Below, in pieces: positions 11,779-21,371 of a DNA stretch of 64,000 nt (positions are counted from its first letter, which is position 1; each line of letters starts with the position of its first letter). Source of the stretch: Phycisphaerae bacterium (lineage in GTDB: Bacteria; Planctomycetota; Phycisphaerae; UBA1845; Fen-1342); contig JAGNKU010000005.1 of assembly GCA_017999985.1 (NCBI GenBank), forward strand, positions 62,001 to 126,000. Reading direction: 5' to 3'. The translations under genes and the position numbers were made by a program. The notes beneath the pieces were generated by a model. That model worked only from the letters and a program-made list of their open reading frames with translations, searched no databases and had not been told where the DNA came from.

Positions 11779-13059
11779 TCAACGACCGCTCTGCGCATTG
11801 AGCGCATCCACCAGCACGGTCGGCACGCGCCGCATCCGCACAATCGCCGCCCGCTCGCTACCCTTGACCTTGTGCGGGGAAACGAATTCCCAGACCACCT
11901 CGCCCGCGGGCGTCACCTCGAACGCGCGGCCTTTGTCCGACTCCGCGATCAGCGTGTTGCCGTTGGGCAGTCGCTGCGCCGAGCCTTTGCTCGCTGTGTA
12001 GAACGAAGTCGCCGGCTGCGCCTGGTAGCGCCAGACGATCTGGCCGGCCAGCGGATCGATTTCGAGCACGCGCGACGCCCCGCGGCCCAGGCCATTGTCG
12101 AACACCAGGATGTGCCCGTTTTCGAGCACCTGGGCATCGTGCGGCCCGCTCAATTCTTCCTCCCCCCACGCCCAGACCACTTCGTTGCGCTCCCAATTGA
12201 AGACGGCGATGCGATCCTGGTGCCGGAAACACACCAGGATGTTGCCCAGGTCATACAGCGGGTGCCGGCCGACCAAGTGCTCGCGGTGCAGCCACTCGAC
12301 CGAGTTCGAGTGAAACACGTCCACCCACGGCGGCCCGCCCAGCACCGACGGCCCCACGCGCTTCAGGCGGAAGACCTTCGCGCTCCGCCGCACGGCCGCC
12401 AGCATCGAATGCGCCGCGCTCACCGTGCCATCGGCGTTTAGCAGCGTCAGGTAATCGTCGCGCGTGGGCACCTGCGCATTGATCTCCGGCTCCATCCGCC
12501 GCTCGAATGTGAGCACCAGCAGCTTCCCGTCGGGCACCGGCGTGATGTCGTGGTGGGCGCGGAGTTGTTTCTTCCACAGCACCTGGCCGTGCCAGTCGAG
12601 CCGCAGCACGTAACGCGACTCGTCCGCGATCCGCTCTGGAGGCCCGCCATCCTTCCAGACGTACGGGGCGGCGCCCACGGCGACCAGGTCGCCATTGGGG
12701 AGCAGCTCGGCACGCTCCCAGCGATCGCTCGGGGCATGATTCCAGGACCTGAGCACCCGCCCCTGCGCATCGATCAGCTCAGCGCGGCTGAGCATCTGCA
12801 CTTCGTACAGGTTGTAGCCGGGGCAAACACGCTCCGCGTCGCAGAACACGACCCCCTCGGGCTCGTCGCCGCGTGCCGCCATGCTGTCCACGTATGGCAA
12901 CGAGCGCAGCCGGTCAATGTCACCGGTCGTCGCCGCGGGCGGCGGCGCGGTCCCCGCCTCGGGCGGCTCGGTCTTACCGCAGCCGGCCAGGCACGCGCCC
13001 ATCATCAGCAGAACCACCCCCACGGTCCGCAGGCATACCACGTGCGCCATCGCCGGCAT
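11779..13059 (-). CDS. Arylsulfotransferase-like (ASST) lipoprotein
   Basis: A 426-residue protein; ATGs at 13059 and 13050 are both possible. The signal peptide ends at the lipobox LAGC. The mature part is a beta-propeller of PQQ/ASST type with repeated strands such as ELIDAQGRVLRSWNHAPSDR, YVLRLDWHGQVLWKKQL, HHDITPVPDGKLLVLTFERR, GPHDAQVLENGHILVFDNG and AQRLPNGNTLIAESDKGRAF. The paired His residues preceding D-x-x-P/NG turns are typical of arylsulfotransferase-like proteins, where His is catalytic. Many family members have no proven enzymatic role. It is convergent with the sulfatase-family gene, with only 8 bases between them. Confidence 0.78.
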   Translation of the reverse strand: MPAMAHVVCLRTVGVVLLMMGACLAGCGKTEPPEAGTAPPPAATTGDIDRLRSLPYVDSMAARGDEPEGVVFCDAERVCPGYNLYEVQMLSRAELIDAQGRVLRSWNHAPSDRWERAELLPNGDLVAVGAAPYVWKDGGPPERIADESRYVLRLDWHGQVLWKKQLRAHHDITPVPDGKLLVLTFERRMEPEINAQVPTRDDYLTLLNADGTVSAAHSMLAAVRRSAKVFRLKRVGPSVLGGPPWVDVFHSNSVEWLHREHLVGRHPLYDLGNILVCFRHQDRIAVFNWERNEVVWAWGEEELSGPHDAQVLENGHILVFDNGLGRGASRVLEIDPLAGQIVWRYQAQPATSFYTASKGSAQRLPNGNTLIAESDKGRAFEVTPAGEVVWEFVSPHKVKGSERAAIVRMRRVPTVLVDALNAQSGR

Positions 13060-13085
13060 CCGCCGCGCTTTTGAGGTACCGGCGT

Positions 13086-13628
13086 TCACTGAGCCCGTTC
13101 GCCGGCGCCGGGGGTTGCGGGCCGTGCCAGAAACTCGCCCAGCGCGGCTACGGCGGCGTCCGCCAGGTCGTCCTCGCCGCCCTCGCGGAATGACTGGCTC
13201 TCGGACTTGACGAGGGCATCGAGCGCCGGTTGGCCAGCCACCGTCATACGGACGCGCGCCAGCAGCAGCCCGCCGCTCAACAGGCCCTTCTTCTGGAAGT
13301 ACTGGACATCGCTGGTCACGGCGAGTTGCGGCTCTCCGCCGGGATACCGTGGCCGCAGCCGGGCCACGAGCTGATTGGCCGAGCGGTCGTAGGCCCGGAG
13401 CACGGCGCTGGGGCACAGGCCCGGGCCGATCGTCGTCGTGGCCGGCGAAAACGTCAGCTCCGCCGCGCGCGCTAGCGCCGCCGCATCGGGCTGCGTGATG
13501 ATCAGCACTTCGCCCTGCGCGCCGCGCACTTCGTAGTACGCCTGCTTGACCACACTGAAGCAGCCCGTCAACGGTAAGAACGACACCATCAGCGCCAAGA
13601 CGGCGCCGCGCTGTAAACGTGTGCGCAT
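13086..13628 (-). CDS. Small putative lipoprotein
   Basis: A 180-residue protein. The ATG at 13628 is preceded by GGGAGG at good spacing, which decides the start. The signal peptide MRTRLQRGAVLALMVSFLPL ends in LTGC. The mature domain reads YYEVRGAQGEVLIITQPDAA and later LAVTSDVQYFQKKGLLSGGL followed by ARVRMTV, so it is a compact alpha/beta protein resembling outer-membrane-associated lipoproteins of unknown role (LptE/DUF4410-like pattern, not certain). It ends in a helix DDLADAAVAALGEFLARP. The spacing to yebC upstream is 19 bases, so co-transcription is likely. Confidence 0.72.
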   Translation of the reverse strand: MRTRLQRGAVLALMVSFLPLTGCFSVVKQAYYEVRGAQGEVLIITQPDAAALARAAELTFSPATTTIGPGLCPSAVLRAYDRSANQLVARLRPRYPGGEPQLAVTSDVQYFQKKGLLSGGLLLARVRMTVAGQPALDALVKSESQSFREGGEDDLADAAVAALGEFLARPATPGAGERAQ

Positions 13629-13647
13629 CACATCCTCCCGGCCCACA

Positions 13648-14400
13648 TCACGCATCGGAGAGACGCGCGGCGTCGGCATCCGAGATCTCGAAGTTGCTGT
13701 GCACCGCCTGCGTGTCATCGTGCTCTTCGAGGGCGTCGATCAGCTTCATCATCCGATCGGCCTCTTCACCCTGGAGCATGACCGACGTCGATGCGACCAT
13801 CGACACTTCGGCACTCTCCGGCGTGATGCCGGCCGCCTCGAGGGCCTTCGAGACCGCGCCGAACACCGCCGGATCGCAAGTCAGCTCGAACGCATCCCCC
13901 AGCGCGCGGACGTCGTCAGCCCCGGTTTCCAGGGCGATCCCCGTGAGCGTGTCCTCGTCGGCCTTGTCGGCCGTGATCAGGAAGACCCCGCGTTTCTTGA
14001 ACAGCCGCGCCACGCAGTTGGCCGCACCGATCCGCCCGCCGCGGGCCTCGAAGATCTTCTTGATCTCGGGCGCGGTGCGGTTGCGGTTGTCCGTGAGCAC
14101 GCTGCACAGGATCGCCGCCCCGCCGGGACCGTAGCCCTCGAAGAGCAGTTCCTCGTACGTTGCACCGCCCAGTTCACCCGTGCCCTTCTTGATCGCGCGC
14201 TCGATCGTGTCCTTCGGCATGTTCGCCGCGCGGGCCGCATCGATCGCGTAGCGCAGCGTGAGGTTCATGTCAGGATCGCCCCCGCCCTGCCGCGCCGCGA
14301 TGATGATGCCACGCGACAGCCGACTCCACGCCCGGCCGCGGCGCGCATCCGTGACCCCCTTTGCCCGCTTGATCCGTGCCCAGTGTGAATGCCCGCTCAT
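13648..14400 (-). CDS. yebC: YebC/PmpR family protein
   Basis: A 250-residue protein from the ATG at 14400 (MSGHSHWARIKRAKGVTDAR). Conserved blocks are GGGDPDMNLTLRYAIDAARA, NMPKDTIERAIKKGTGE, YEELLFEGYGPGGAAILCSV, LTDNRNRTAPEIKKIFEARG and LFKKRGVF. YebC proteins were long called DNA-binding regulators; some members help ribosomes pass proline-rich stretches. It lies 93 bases after trmB on the same strand and may share its transcript. The length and domain order are normal. Confidence 0.95.
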   Translation of the reverse strand: MSGHSHWARIKRAKGVTDARRGRAWSRLSRGIIIAARQGGGDPDMNLTLRYAIDAARAANMPKDTIERAIKKGTGELGGATYEELLFEGYGPGGAAILCSVLTDNRNRTAPEIKKIFEARGGRIGAANCVARLFKKRGVFLITADKADEDTLTGIALETGADDVRALGDAFELTCDPAVFGAVSKALEAAGITPESAEVSMVASTSVMLQGEEADRMMKLIDALEEHDDTQAVHSNFEISDADAARLSDA

Positions 14401-14493
14401 AGTCCGTTCCCAGAAGTCGCGCGGCAATCGCAGCCGCCGCATTGTCGCTTCATTCTACGGCAACCGGCGGACGCCGCAAATCCCGTCCATCCG

Positions 14494-15096
14494 TCAGCGC
14501 CGCTTGACCGCCAACTGGTATAGCCGCCGTCCTTCCCGCAGATACTTGATCTCGAAATTCGTCGCCACCCGGGCCGCCTCCACGCCGAATTCCGGATCGT
14601 CGAACGGCGTCTCCCGCAGACCCGGATGGCTCAACAGCAGGCCCCGGATAACCTCGAAATACTCGGCGTGGTCCGTCTGCACCGCCCAGTGCCCGCCCGG
14701 TACCAGGCATTCGACCGCGGCGTTGACGAACGCCGGCTGGAACAGGCGACGCTTCTGGTGCCGCCGCTTCGGCCACGGGTCGGGGTGGTAAACGTGCAGC
14801 GCGGTCAGCGAGGCCCGCGGACACACCACCCGGATAAAGTGGCTGGCATCCGTGCGCAGCATCCGCACGTTTGGCACACCCCATCGCGTCAGGCGGTCCG
14901 CCGCGAAGCGATAGAACTCGTTCGCCCACTCGATGCCCAGGAAGTTGCGCTCCGGCCGCGCCCGCGCCCGGCGCAGCAGGAACCCCGCTTTGCCTGTGCC
15001 AATCTCCACCTCGACGGGGCGCTCGTCACCGAAGAGGACCTTCCAGGTGAAGTCGGTCAGCTCGTGGAGTTCAACGATCACATTGGGCGACGGCAT
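14494..15096 (-). CDS. trmB: tRNA (guanine-N7-)-methyltransferase TrmB
   Basis: A 200-residue protein from the ATG at 15096 (MPSPNVIVEL). The S-adenosylmethionine site is VEVEIGTGKAGFLL (28-41), followed by FLGIEWANEFYRFAADRL and the signature HPDPWPKRRHQKRRL (104-118). Near the end is ETPFDDPEFGVEAARVATNF, which matches the conserved T-x-(Y/F)E-like motif of the family only loosely. It methylates G46 of tRNA to m7G. The longer upstream frame has no homology and would cross the divergent PilZ gene region. Confidence 0.93.
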   Translation of the reverse strand: MPSPNVIVELHELTDFTWKVLFGDERPVEVEIGTGKAGFLLRRARARPERNFLGIEWANEFYRFAADRLTRWGVPNVRMLRTDASHFIRVVCPRASLTALHVYHPDPWPKRRHQKRRLFQPAFVNAAVECLVPGGHWAVQTDHAEYFEVIRGLLLSHPGLRETPFDDPEFGVEAARVATNFEIKYLREGRRLYQLAVKRR

Positions 15097-15232
15097 GGCA
15101 ACGTGAACTATCGGACCTCGACGGCCCGCGCCGGACCCGGCAATGCCGGCCCGTGCGCGCGCCGATGTAACCGATACGGAGCCGGACCCGGCCCGGCTCA
15201 TCGCGCACAGCTTTTCTAAAGGAAGTGCGGCC

Positions 15233-15706
15233 GTGCGGCAACCAGTTCCCATTCCTACCGAGCGTCGCAAGGATCCGCGCTACCCGCAGGCCTTCGCGTT
15301 CTGGATCTGCCCGGAAGAGGGGTACCCGCGCACCAGCGCCTGGATGCTCGACATGTCGGCCGGCGGCGCCGCGTTCCTGACCGCCGCCGCCGAGGCCCCA
15401 CCTGTCGGCGCCCGCATCAAGCTGGTCGAGATGCAGACGCACGACCGGCTGGTCCGCGAAGGGGCGGTGACCTTGCCGACGTTCGCACGGGTGCTCCGGC
15501 ACGACGGCACCGAAGGCCTCACGCGCCGCGTCGCGGTGCGCTTCGAATCCGACGCCCAGTTGCCGATCGATCCGCTCAAACGCCGCACCGCCGCGGCCGT
15601 CTGCCCGCATTCGCCGTCCGCCCCGCCGTTGCCGCCGCCGGGCGTCACCCGGATGCCTGGCATCATCCGCGCGGCCGAGCGGACCGGTTCCGCCTCCGCG
15701 TGCTGA
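15233..15706 (+). CDS. PilZ-domain protein (probable c-di-GMP binder)
   Basis: I prefer the GTG start at 15233, which has AAAGGAAG 7 bases upstream and gives 157 residues; an ATG at 15143 in the same frame has no visible ribosome site. The two PilZ signatures are present: RRKDPR (residues 11-16) and DMSAGG (40-45). These bind cyclic di-GMP in characterised members. The rest forms a small beta-barrel ([32 protein letters not shown]). The C-terminal 30 residues are Pro-rich and probably unstructured. The target is unknown; the window also encodes MotAB and a pseudopilin. Confidence 0.8.
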   Translation: MRQPVPIPTERRKDPRYPQAFAFWICPEEGYPRTSAWMLDMSAGGAAFLTAAAEAPPVGARIKLVEMQTHDRLVREGAVTLPTFARVLRHDGTEGLTRRVAVRFESDAQLPIDPLKRRTAAAVCPHSPSAPPLPPPGVTRMPGIIRAAERTGSASAC

Positions 15707-15804
15707 GCCGCCCACACCGCCGGGGCACGACTATACTCATGACTGGCCGAGTCCGCCGGACGGGTATCTCCCGCCCGGCGAGTCCACGACTGCAGGAGCG
15801 CGAA

Positions 15805-16746
15805 ATGGGCCGACTCTTTGATGACGCCACCCGCACGATCGGCAATACGCCGCTGGTCCGCATCAATCGCATCATTCAGGCCAAGGCCACAGTCTACGCC
15901 AAGCTCGAATTCTTCAACCCGCTCAAGAGCGTGAAAGACCGCATCGGCGTGAGCATGGTCGAGGACGGGGTCCAGCGCGGCAAAATCCGCCCGGATACCA
16001 CGCTCATCGAGCCGACGTCCGGCAACACCGGCATCGCGCTGGCGTTCGTCTGCGCCGCCCGAGGCCTGAAGCTCATCCTGACCATGCCGGAAAGCATGAG
16101 CCAGGAGCGGCGGGCCGTGCTGCGGCACCTCGGGGCGGAACTGGTGCTGACACCCGCAGCGGAGGGCATGAAAGGCGCGATCCGCAAGGCCGAAGAGCTC
16201 GTCGCCGCGACGCCCGGCGCCTTCATGCCGCAGCAGTTCCGCAACCCAGCCAACATCGCGATTCACAAGCAGACCACCGCCGAGGAGATCTGGAAGGACA
16301 CGGACGGCCAGGCTGACATCCTCGTCGCCGGCGTCGGCACCGGCGGGACCATCACCGGCGTCGGCGAGGTCATCAAGCAGCGCAAGCCGACTTTCCAGTG
16401 CATCGCCGTCGAGCCGACGCATTCCCCGGTGATCACGCAGGCCCGCGCGGGCCAACCGCTGCAGCCCGGGTCGCACAAGATCCAGGGTATCGGCGCGGGC
16501 TTCATCCCCGAGAACCTGCACCTCGACGTGATCGACGACGTGGTACAGGTCAGCAACGACGAGGCCTTTGCCTGGGCGCGCCGGGCAGCCCGCGAGGAAG
16601 GCATCCTCTGCGGCATCAGCTCCGGGGCGGCCCTGTGCGCGGCCGACCAGGTCGCCCGCCGGAACGAGAACCAGGGTAAGCTGATCGTCGTGATCCTGGC
16701 ATCCGCGGGCGAGCGCTACCTGTCCACACCACTGTTCGAGCAGTAA
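15805..16746 (+). CDS. cysK: Cysteine synthase A
   Basis: A 313-residue PLP enzyme from the ATG at 15805, with an AGGAG upstream. PLP binds Lys44 in SVKDRIG. Other conserved motifs are [10 protein letters not shown] at the N-terminus, [49 protein letters not shown] and [14 protein letters not shown]. The enzyme makes cysteine from O-acetylserine and sulfide. A -10-like TATACT at 15732-15737 suggests its own promoter inside the preceding gap. It precedes cysC, so sulfate activation and sulfide fixation are neighbours here. Confidence 0.97.
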   Translation: MGRLFDDATRTIGNTPLVRINRIIQAKATVYAKLEFFNPLKSVKDRIGVSMVEDGVQRGKIRPDTTLIEPTSGNTGIALAFVCAARGLKLILTMPESMSQERRAVLRHLGAELVLTPAAEGMKGAIRKAEELVAATPGAFMPQQFRNPANIAIHKQTTAEEIWKDTDGQADILVAGVGTGGTITGVGEVIKQRKPTFQCIAVEPTHSPVITQARAGQPLQPGSHKIQGIGAGFIPENLHLDVIDDVVQVSNDEAFAWARRAAREEGILCGISSGAALCAADQVARRNENQGKLIVVILASAGERYLSTPLFEQ

Positions 16747-16747
16747 G

Positions 16748-16797
16748 GCGAAGCTCCAGCGTCACCGTACCAGGGGAGAGCGAAGCTCCAGCTTTGC
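16748..16797 (+). repeat. Two short copies of a palindromic GCGAAGC repeat
   Basis: Directly after the cysK stop there are two copies of GCGAAGCTCCAGC, starting at 16748 and 16780. The second can fold as GCGAAGC-TCCA-GCTTTGC (16780-16797). A third copy with a longer stem is at 48685-48707. It may act as a 3' hairpin for cysK or be a small interspersed element. Confidence 0.55.
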
Positions 16798-16893
16798 CGC
16801 GAGCGCCTATTCCCGCCGCGCCACCCAACCGCTAAGCTGCCCCTTTTGCCGGCCCGGAAACGCCGGCACCGGCTTGGGAGCGAATGAACCGTA

Positions 16894-17514
16894 ATGACGA
16901 CACAGAAGGCAACCAACATCACCTGGCACGAGGGTCACGTCGAGCGCGCTGATCGCAACCGGCTGCTGAAGCAGAAAGGCGCAACGATCTGGTTCACCGG
17001 CCTGCCCTCCTCCGGCAAGAGCACGATCGCCTTTACGCTCGAGCACGCTCTGACCGAGCGCGGGCACCTCGCGTACGTGCTGGATGGCGACAACATCCGC
17101 CACGGGCTCAACAAGAATCTGGGCTTCTCGCCCGAGGACCGCAACGAGAACATCCGCCGCATCGGCGAAGTCGCCAAGCTGTTCGCGGACGCCGGCGTGC
17201 TGACCTGCACGAGTTTCATCAGTCCGTACCGGGCGGATCGCGACCAGGCGCGGAAGATCCACGCCGAGGCGGGGCTGCCGTTCATCGAGGTCTTCGTGCA
17301 GGCCTCGGTCGATTTGTGCGAGCAGCGCGATCCGAAGGGCCTGTACAAGAAAGCCCGCGCCGGCCAACTCAAGGAATTCACCGGCGTATCCGCGCCGTAC
17401 GAGGAGCCGCTGAACCCGGAGCTGGTGCTCGACAGCGGCGAGCTCGATCCGAAGCAGGCCACCGCGGTTGTGCTGGCATACCTGGCAGCCAAGGGTCTGC
17501 TGCAAGGCACGTAG
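16894..17514 (+). CDS. cysC: Adenylylsulfate (APS) kinase CysC
   Basis: A 206-residue kinase. The P-loop is GLPSSGKST (36-44). Further conserved parts are LDGDNIRHGLNKNLGFSPED, RNENIRRIGEVAKLFADAG, CTSFISPYRADRDQAR and LYKKARAGQLKEFTGVSAPYEEP. It phosphorylates adenosine 5'-phosphosulfate to PAPS, used for sulfation or assimilation. The arylsulfotransferase-like and sulfatase-family genes are also in this window, but a sulfation pathway is only a guess. It stands alone, 147 bases after cysK. Confidence 0.96.
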   Translation: MTTQKATNITWHEGHVERADRNRLLKQKGATIWFTGLPSSGKSTIAFTLEHALTERGHLAYVLDGDNIRHGLNKNLGFSPEDRNENIRRIGEVAKLFADAGVLTCTSFISPYRADRDQARKIHAEAGLPFIEVFVQASVDLCEQRDPKGLYKKARAGQLKEFTGVSAPYEEPLNPELVLDSGELDPKQATAVVLAYLAAKGLLQGT

Positions 17515-17573
17515 GCGTCGGTCACCGCGAGCCCAGTTGATTCCCAGACCACTCCGTGGCATCGTGCGCTACC

Positions 17574-19115
17574 ATGAAACGCACGCTCACGCTTTCGGAT
17601 CGCGCTGCCGGTGTCTTGCTCCACCCAACTTCGCTGCCCGGCCGCCACGGCTGCGGCGACCTCGGCCCCGCGGCGTACGAGTTCGTCGACTTCCTGGCGG
17701 CGGCCGGCGTCCGCTGGTGGCAGATGTTGCCGGTCGGCCCGCCCGGCCTCGCCAACTCACCCTACGCCGCCCTGTCCGCCTTCGCTGGCAACGCCCTGCT
17801 GATCAGCCTGGAGCGTCTGGTCACGGACGGGCTGCTCGACGCGGCGGACAGCGTGCCGGCACGCGGCTTACCGCCCGACCGCGTGGCCTACAGCGTCGTC
17901 ACGCGCTACAAGCACGCGCGCCTGCGGAAGGCTTTTGACCGCTTCGTGCAGCGCGGTGGTCTGAAACGGCGTGCCTTCACGCAGTTCTGTGCCGCACAGT
18001 CCGCCTGGCTCGACGACCATGCGCTGTACACCGCGCTGCGCCAGGCCCACGGCAACGCAGCCTGGCCAGAATGGCCGCGCGACGTGCGGCTGCGCGAGCG
18101 TGCCGCGCTGCGTCAAGCCCGCGACACACTGCGCGCCGCCATCGACTGCGAACGTTTCGTGCAATTCGAGTTCGACCGGCAATGGAGCGCGCTCAAGAAG
18201 TACGCGAACACGCATGGCGTCGGCCTCATCGGCGACATCCCCATCTTCGTCGCTCACGACAGCAGCGACGTCTGGAGCCAGCGCGCCCTTTTCGATCTCG
18301 ACGCCGCCGGCCGACCGCGGACGATCTCCGGCGTGCCGCCCGACTATTTCAGTCGCACGGGCCAGCTCTGGCGGCATCCGCACTACGCCTGGCGCCACCA
18401 TCAAGCCACCGGCTTCGCGTGGTGGATTGCGCGGTTCAGGCGGATGCAGGCGCTGTTTGATGCGGTCCGCATCGACCACTTCCTCGGCTTCAATCGTGTG
18501 TGGGCCGTGCCCGGGCGGGCACAGACGGCGCGACGCGGCAAGTGGGTCAAGACCCCCGGCCGGGAGTTGTTCACCGCTCTGCGCCGCGCGCTGGGCCGGC
18601 TGGAGATCATTGCCGAGGACCTGGGGCTGGTCACGCCGGAAGCCGCCGCGCTGCGCGACCGCTGCGGATTCCCCGGCATGCGGCTGCTGCACTTCGGGTT
18701 CGGCCCGGGTAACGGCCCCCGCTATAACCAGCCACACACCTTCCCGCGCAACTGTGTCGTCTATCCCGGGACACACGACAATGAGACGACGGTCGGCTGG
18801 TTCGCACATCTGCGCCAAGCCGCGCACAAGCGCCGCCCCGCCGGCACACTCAGCGATTACGACCGCGTGTTGCGCTATCTCGGCACCGACGGCCGCGCGA
18901 TCCACTGGGACATGATCCGCCTGGCGTTGTCGTCGCCAGCCAACACGGCGATCATCCCCGCACAGGACCTGCTCGGTCTGGGCAACGAGGCCCGCATGAA
19001 CACGCCAGCCACGACCACCGGCAACTGGCAGTGGCGGCTGCGGCCGGGGCGCCTGACGCCGACGCTCGCGACACGTCTGCGCGAAATGACCGAAGTCTAC
19101 GATCGTGAGAGGTGA
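17574..19115 (+). CDS. malQ: 4-alpha-glucanotransferase (amylomaltase)
   Basis: A 513-residue GH77 enzyme from the ATG at 17574. The N-terminus RAAGVLLHPTSLPGRHGCGD is typical. Catalytic residues fit Asp301 in DAVRIDHFLGF, Glu348 in IIAEDLG and Asp402 in GTHDNETT. It transfers segments of alpha-1,4-glucan in glycogen or maltodextrin turnover. The stop codon overlaps the GTG alternative start of glgP by 4 bases, so the pair is an operon, as is common for glycogen and maltodextrin genes. Confidence 0.96.
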   Translation: MKRTLTLSDRAAGVLLHPTSLPGRHGCGDLGPAAYEFVDFLAAAGVRWWQMLPVGPPGLANSPYAALSAFAGNALLISLERLVTDGLLDAADSVPARGLPPDRVAYSVVTRYKHARLRKAFDRFVQRGGLKRRAFTQFCAAQSAWLDDHALYTALRQAHGNAAWPEWPRDVRLRERAALRQARDTLRAAIDCERFVQFEFDRQWSALKKYANTHGVGLIGDIPIFVAHDSSDVWSQRALFDLDAAGRPRTISGVPPDYFSRTGQLWRHPHYAWRHHQATGFAWWIARFRRMQALFDAVRIDHFLGFNRVWAVPGRAQTARRGKWVKTPGRELFTALRRALGRLEIIAEDLGLVTPEAAALRDRCGFPGMRLLHFGFGPGNGPRYNQPHTFPRNCVVYPGTHDNETTVGWFAHLRQAAHKRRPAGTLSDYDRVLRYLGTDGRAIHWDMIRLALSSPANTAIIPAQDLLGLGNEARMNTPATTTGNWQWRLRPGRLTPTLATRLREMTEVYDRER

Positions 19116-19123
19116 AGACGCCG

Positions 19124-21226
19124 ATGCCGAACAAGCGGAATACGAAGCCGGATGTGCTTGCGCGCGTGGACGCCCTGGCGCGGAACCTGTGGTGGACGTG
19201 GAACCCCGATCCGCAGCGTTTGTTCGCCGCGCTCGATCCAGCGCTCTGGGAAGCGACCAACCACAATCCCATCGCGACATTGGCGGCGTTACCGCCCGAG
19301 CGGCGGGACGTGGTCAGCAACGAGCCGGCGGTTCTCGCCTTATTGCGCGACTGTGAGCGCCAACTGGCGAAGTATCTGGCGGCGCCGACGTGGTTCCGCC
19401 GGTCGGCGACCGCGCCGCAGCGCCGCGTGCGTGTCGCGTACTTCTGCGCCGAGTTCGGTCTGCACGAGTGCCTGCCGCAATACGCCGGCGGATTGGGAGT
19501 ACTCGCGGGCGATCACCTCAAGTCCGCTTCGGACCTGGGCATTCCGCTCGTCGGTGTCGGACTGCTGTACCGCTGCGGGTATTACCGCCAGGAGCTGCGC
19601 CGCGATGGCACAACGCACGCCGTCTTCCCCCGCCACGATTTCAGCCGACTGCCGATCATTGACACCGGCAAGGTCGTGTCCGTGCCGCTCGGCCGCCGGA
19701 GCGTTCGCGCGCGCATCTGGCGCGCGCAGGTCGGCCGCGTGCCGCTCTACCTGCTCGATACTGATATCCCGGCGAATCGCCCGCGCGACCGTGCCATCAC
19801 CGAGCGGCTTTACGGCGGCGACCAACAGACGCGCATCCAGCAGGAACTCCTGCTCGGCGTTGGCGGTGTGCGAGCACTGGACGCACTGGGCGTCCGCGCC
19901 AACGTATTCCATCTCAATGAAGGACATGCTGCGTTCTGCACGTTGGAACGCCTGCGACAACTGCGCCAGGCCGGTGTCGGACACGCCCGCGCCGTCGAGC
20001 GCGTTCGCGCGTCAAGCGTCTTCACCACGCACACGCCCGTCCCCGCCGGCCATGACCGTTTCCCGCCCGCGCTGCTCGCGCGCTATCTCGGCCCGCTGCT
20101 CGATGCGCTGCGTCTCAGCCGGACGGATGCACTCGCACTCGGGCGCGAGAACCCGCGCGACCGCCACGAGCCGTTCTGCATGACGGTCCTCGCGCTGCGC
20201 CTGAGCGGGCGCTGCAACGGCGTCGCGAAGTTGCACGGCGAGGTCTCGCGCCGCATGTGGCAGCACGTCTACGGCGCACGCCGGCCGAAAGACGTTCCCA
20301 TCGGACATATCACCAACGGCATCCACAGCGCGACGTGGCTCGCGCCGGAGATGCGGCCGCTGTACGACAAGTACCTGAAGCCGCGCTGGCTCGCCGCGTC
20401 GCCGACCGACGACGGCTGGCGCAACGCCGGTCGCATTCCGCCGGCCGAACTCTGGGCCGCACGCCAGCGCCTGCGCGCCCGCCTCGTGCACTTCATCCGC
20501 CAGCGCCTCGCGCAGCAAATCGCGCGCCGCTGCGAGCCGCTCTCCGAATTGATCGCCGCCTATGAGACATTCGACGAGCATGCACTGACCATCGGCTTCG
20601 CCCGCCGGTTCGCGACGTACAAGCGCGCCCTGCTGATCTTCCACGACGCGCAGCGCCTCGCCGCCATCCTCGGCGATCCGCGCCGCCCCGTGCAACTCGT
20701 CTTCGCCGGCAAAGCGCATCCCGCAGACGCCGCCGGCCAAGCGCTCGCCCGGCAGGTCTACCGCATGGCACGCCAAGCCGGCTTCCGCGGACGCGTCGTG
20801 CTGCTCGAGGACTACGACATGCACGTCGGGCGCCTGCTCACCAGCGGCTGCGACGTCTGGCTCAACAACCCCCTGCGCCCGCAGGAGGCCTCCGGCACCA
20901 GCGGCATGAAGCCCCCGCTGCACGGCGGCCTCAACTGCTCGATCCTCGATGGCTGGTGGCCGGAAGCGTACAACGGCCGCAACGGCTGGGCGATCGGCGA
21001 GGCCCGCCCCCAGCGCACACGCGCCGCACAGGACCGCCACGACGCCGACGCGCTCTACCGCCTGCTCGAACGCGAGATCGTGCCGCTGTTCTATCGACGC
21101 GACCGCGCCGGCGTGCCGCGCGAATGGGTCCGCCGGATGACCGCTTCCATGAAGACCATCTGCGGCCAGTTCAACACGCACCGCATGCTGGCGGAGTACC
21201 TGGCGCTGTATGCCCCGCGCGGCTGA
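19124..21226 (+). CDS. glgP: Alpha-glucan phosphorylase (DUF3417-type GlgP)
   Basis: I use the ATG at 19124, 11 bases after GAGAGG; a GTG at 19112 overlaps the malQ stop. The 700-residue protein begins with the DUF3417 segment ARNLWWTWNPDPQRLF, then AYFCAEFGLHECLPQYAGGL and GVLAGDHLKSASDLGIPLVG of the phosphorylase core. The PLP-lysine region is EASGTSGMKPPLHGGLN near residue 595. The family cleaves alpha-1,4-glucans with phosphate to release glucose-1-phosphate. It is somewhat shorter than the commonest members (about 850). It works next to MalQ in the cytoplasm. Confidence 0.94.
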   Translation: MPNKRNTKPDVLARVDALARNLWWTWNPDPQRLFAALDPALWEATNHNPIATLAALPPERRDVVSNEPAVLALLRDCERQLAKYLAAPTWFRRSATAPQRRVRVAYFCAEFGLHECLPQYAGGLGVLAGDHLKSASDLGIPLVGVGLLYRCGYYRQELRRDGTTHAVFPRHDFSRLPIIDTGKVVSVPLGRRSVRARIWRAQVGRVPLYLLDTDIPANRPRDRAITERLYGGDQQTRIQQELLLGVGGVRALDALGVRANVFHLNEGHAAFCTLERLRQLRQAGVGHARAVERVRASSVFTTHTPVPAGHDRFPPALLARYLGPLLDALRLSRTDALALGRENPRDRHEPFCMTVLALRLSGRCNGVAKLHGEVSRRMWQHVYGARRPKDVPIGHITNGIHSATWLAPEMRPLYDKYLKPRWLAASPTDDGWRNAGRIPPAELWAARQRLRARLVHFIRQRLAQQIARRCEPLSELIAAYETFDEHALTIGFARRFATYKRALLIFHDAQRLAAILGDPRRPVQLVFAGKAHPADAAGQALARQVYRMARQAGFRGRVVLLEDYDMHVGRLLTSGCDVWLNNPLRPQEASGTSGMKPPLHGGLNCSILDGWWPEAYNGRNGWAIGEARPQRTRAAQDRHDADALYRLLEREIVPLFYRRDRAGVPREWVRRMTASMKTICGQFNTHRMLAEYLALYAPRG

Positions 21227-21371
21227 TCTGCAGCCCACCCGCGATTCCCGGCGTTTTGGTTTGAGGTCACCGGCCGGATTCGCTATCGTGCAGGAAGAAT
21301 GGTCGCGCGGGGGCACGTGCTGGGTCCTGCCCCGGCGGGCGGCAGCGGCCGGCCCATGAAGGACAAACCGG

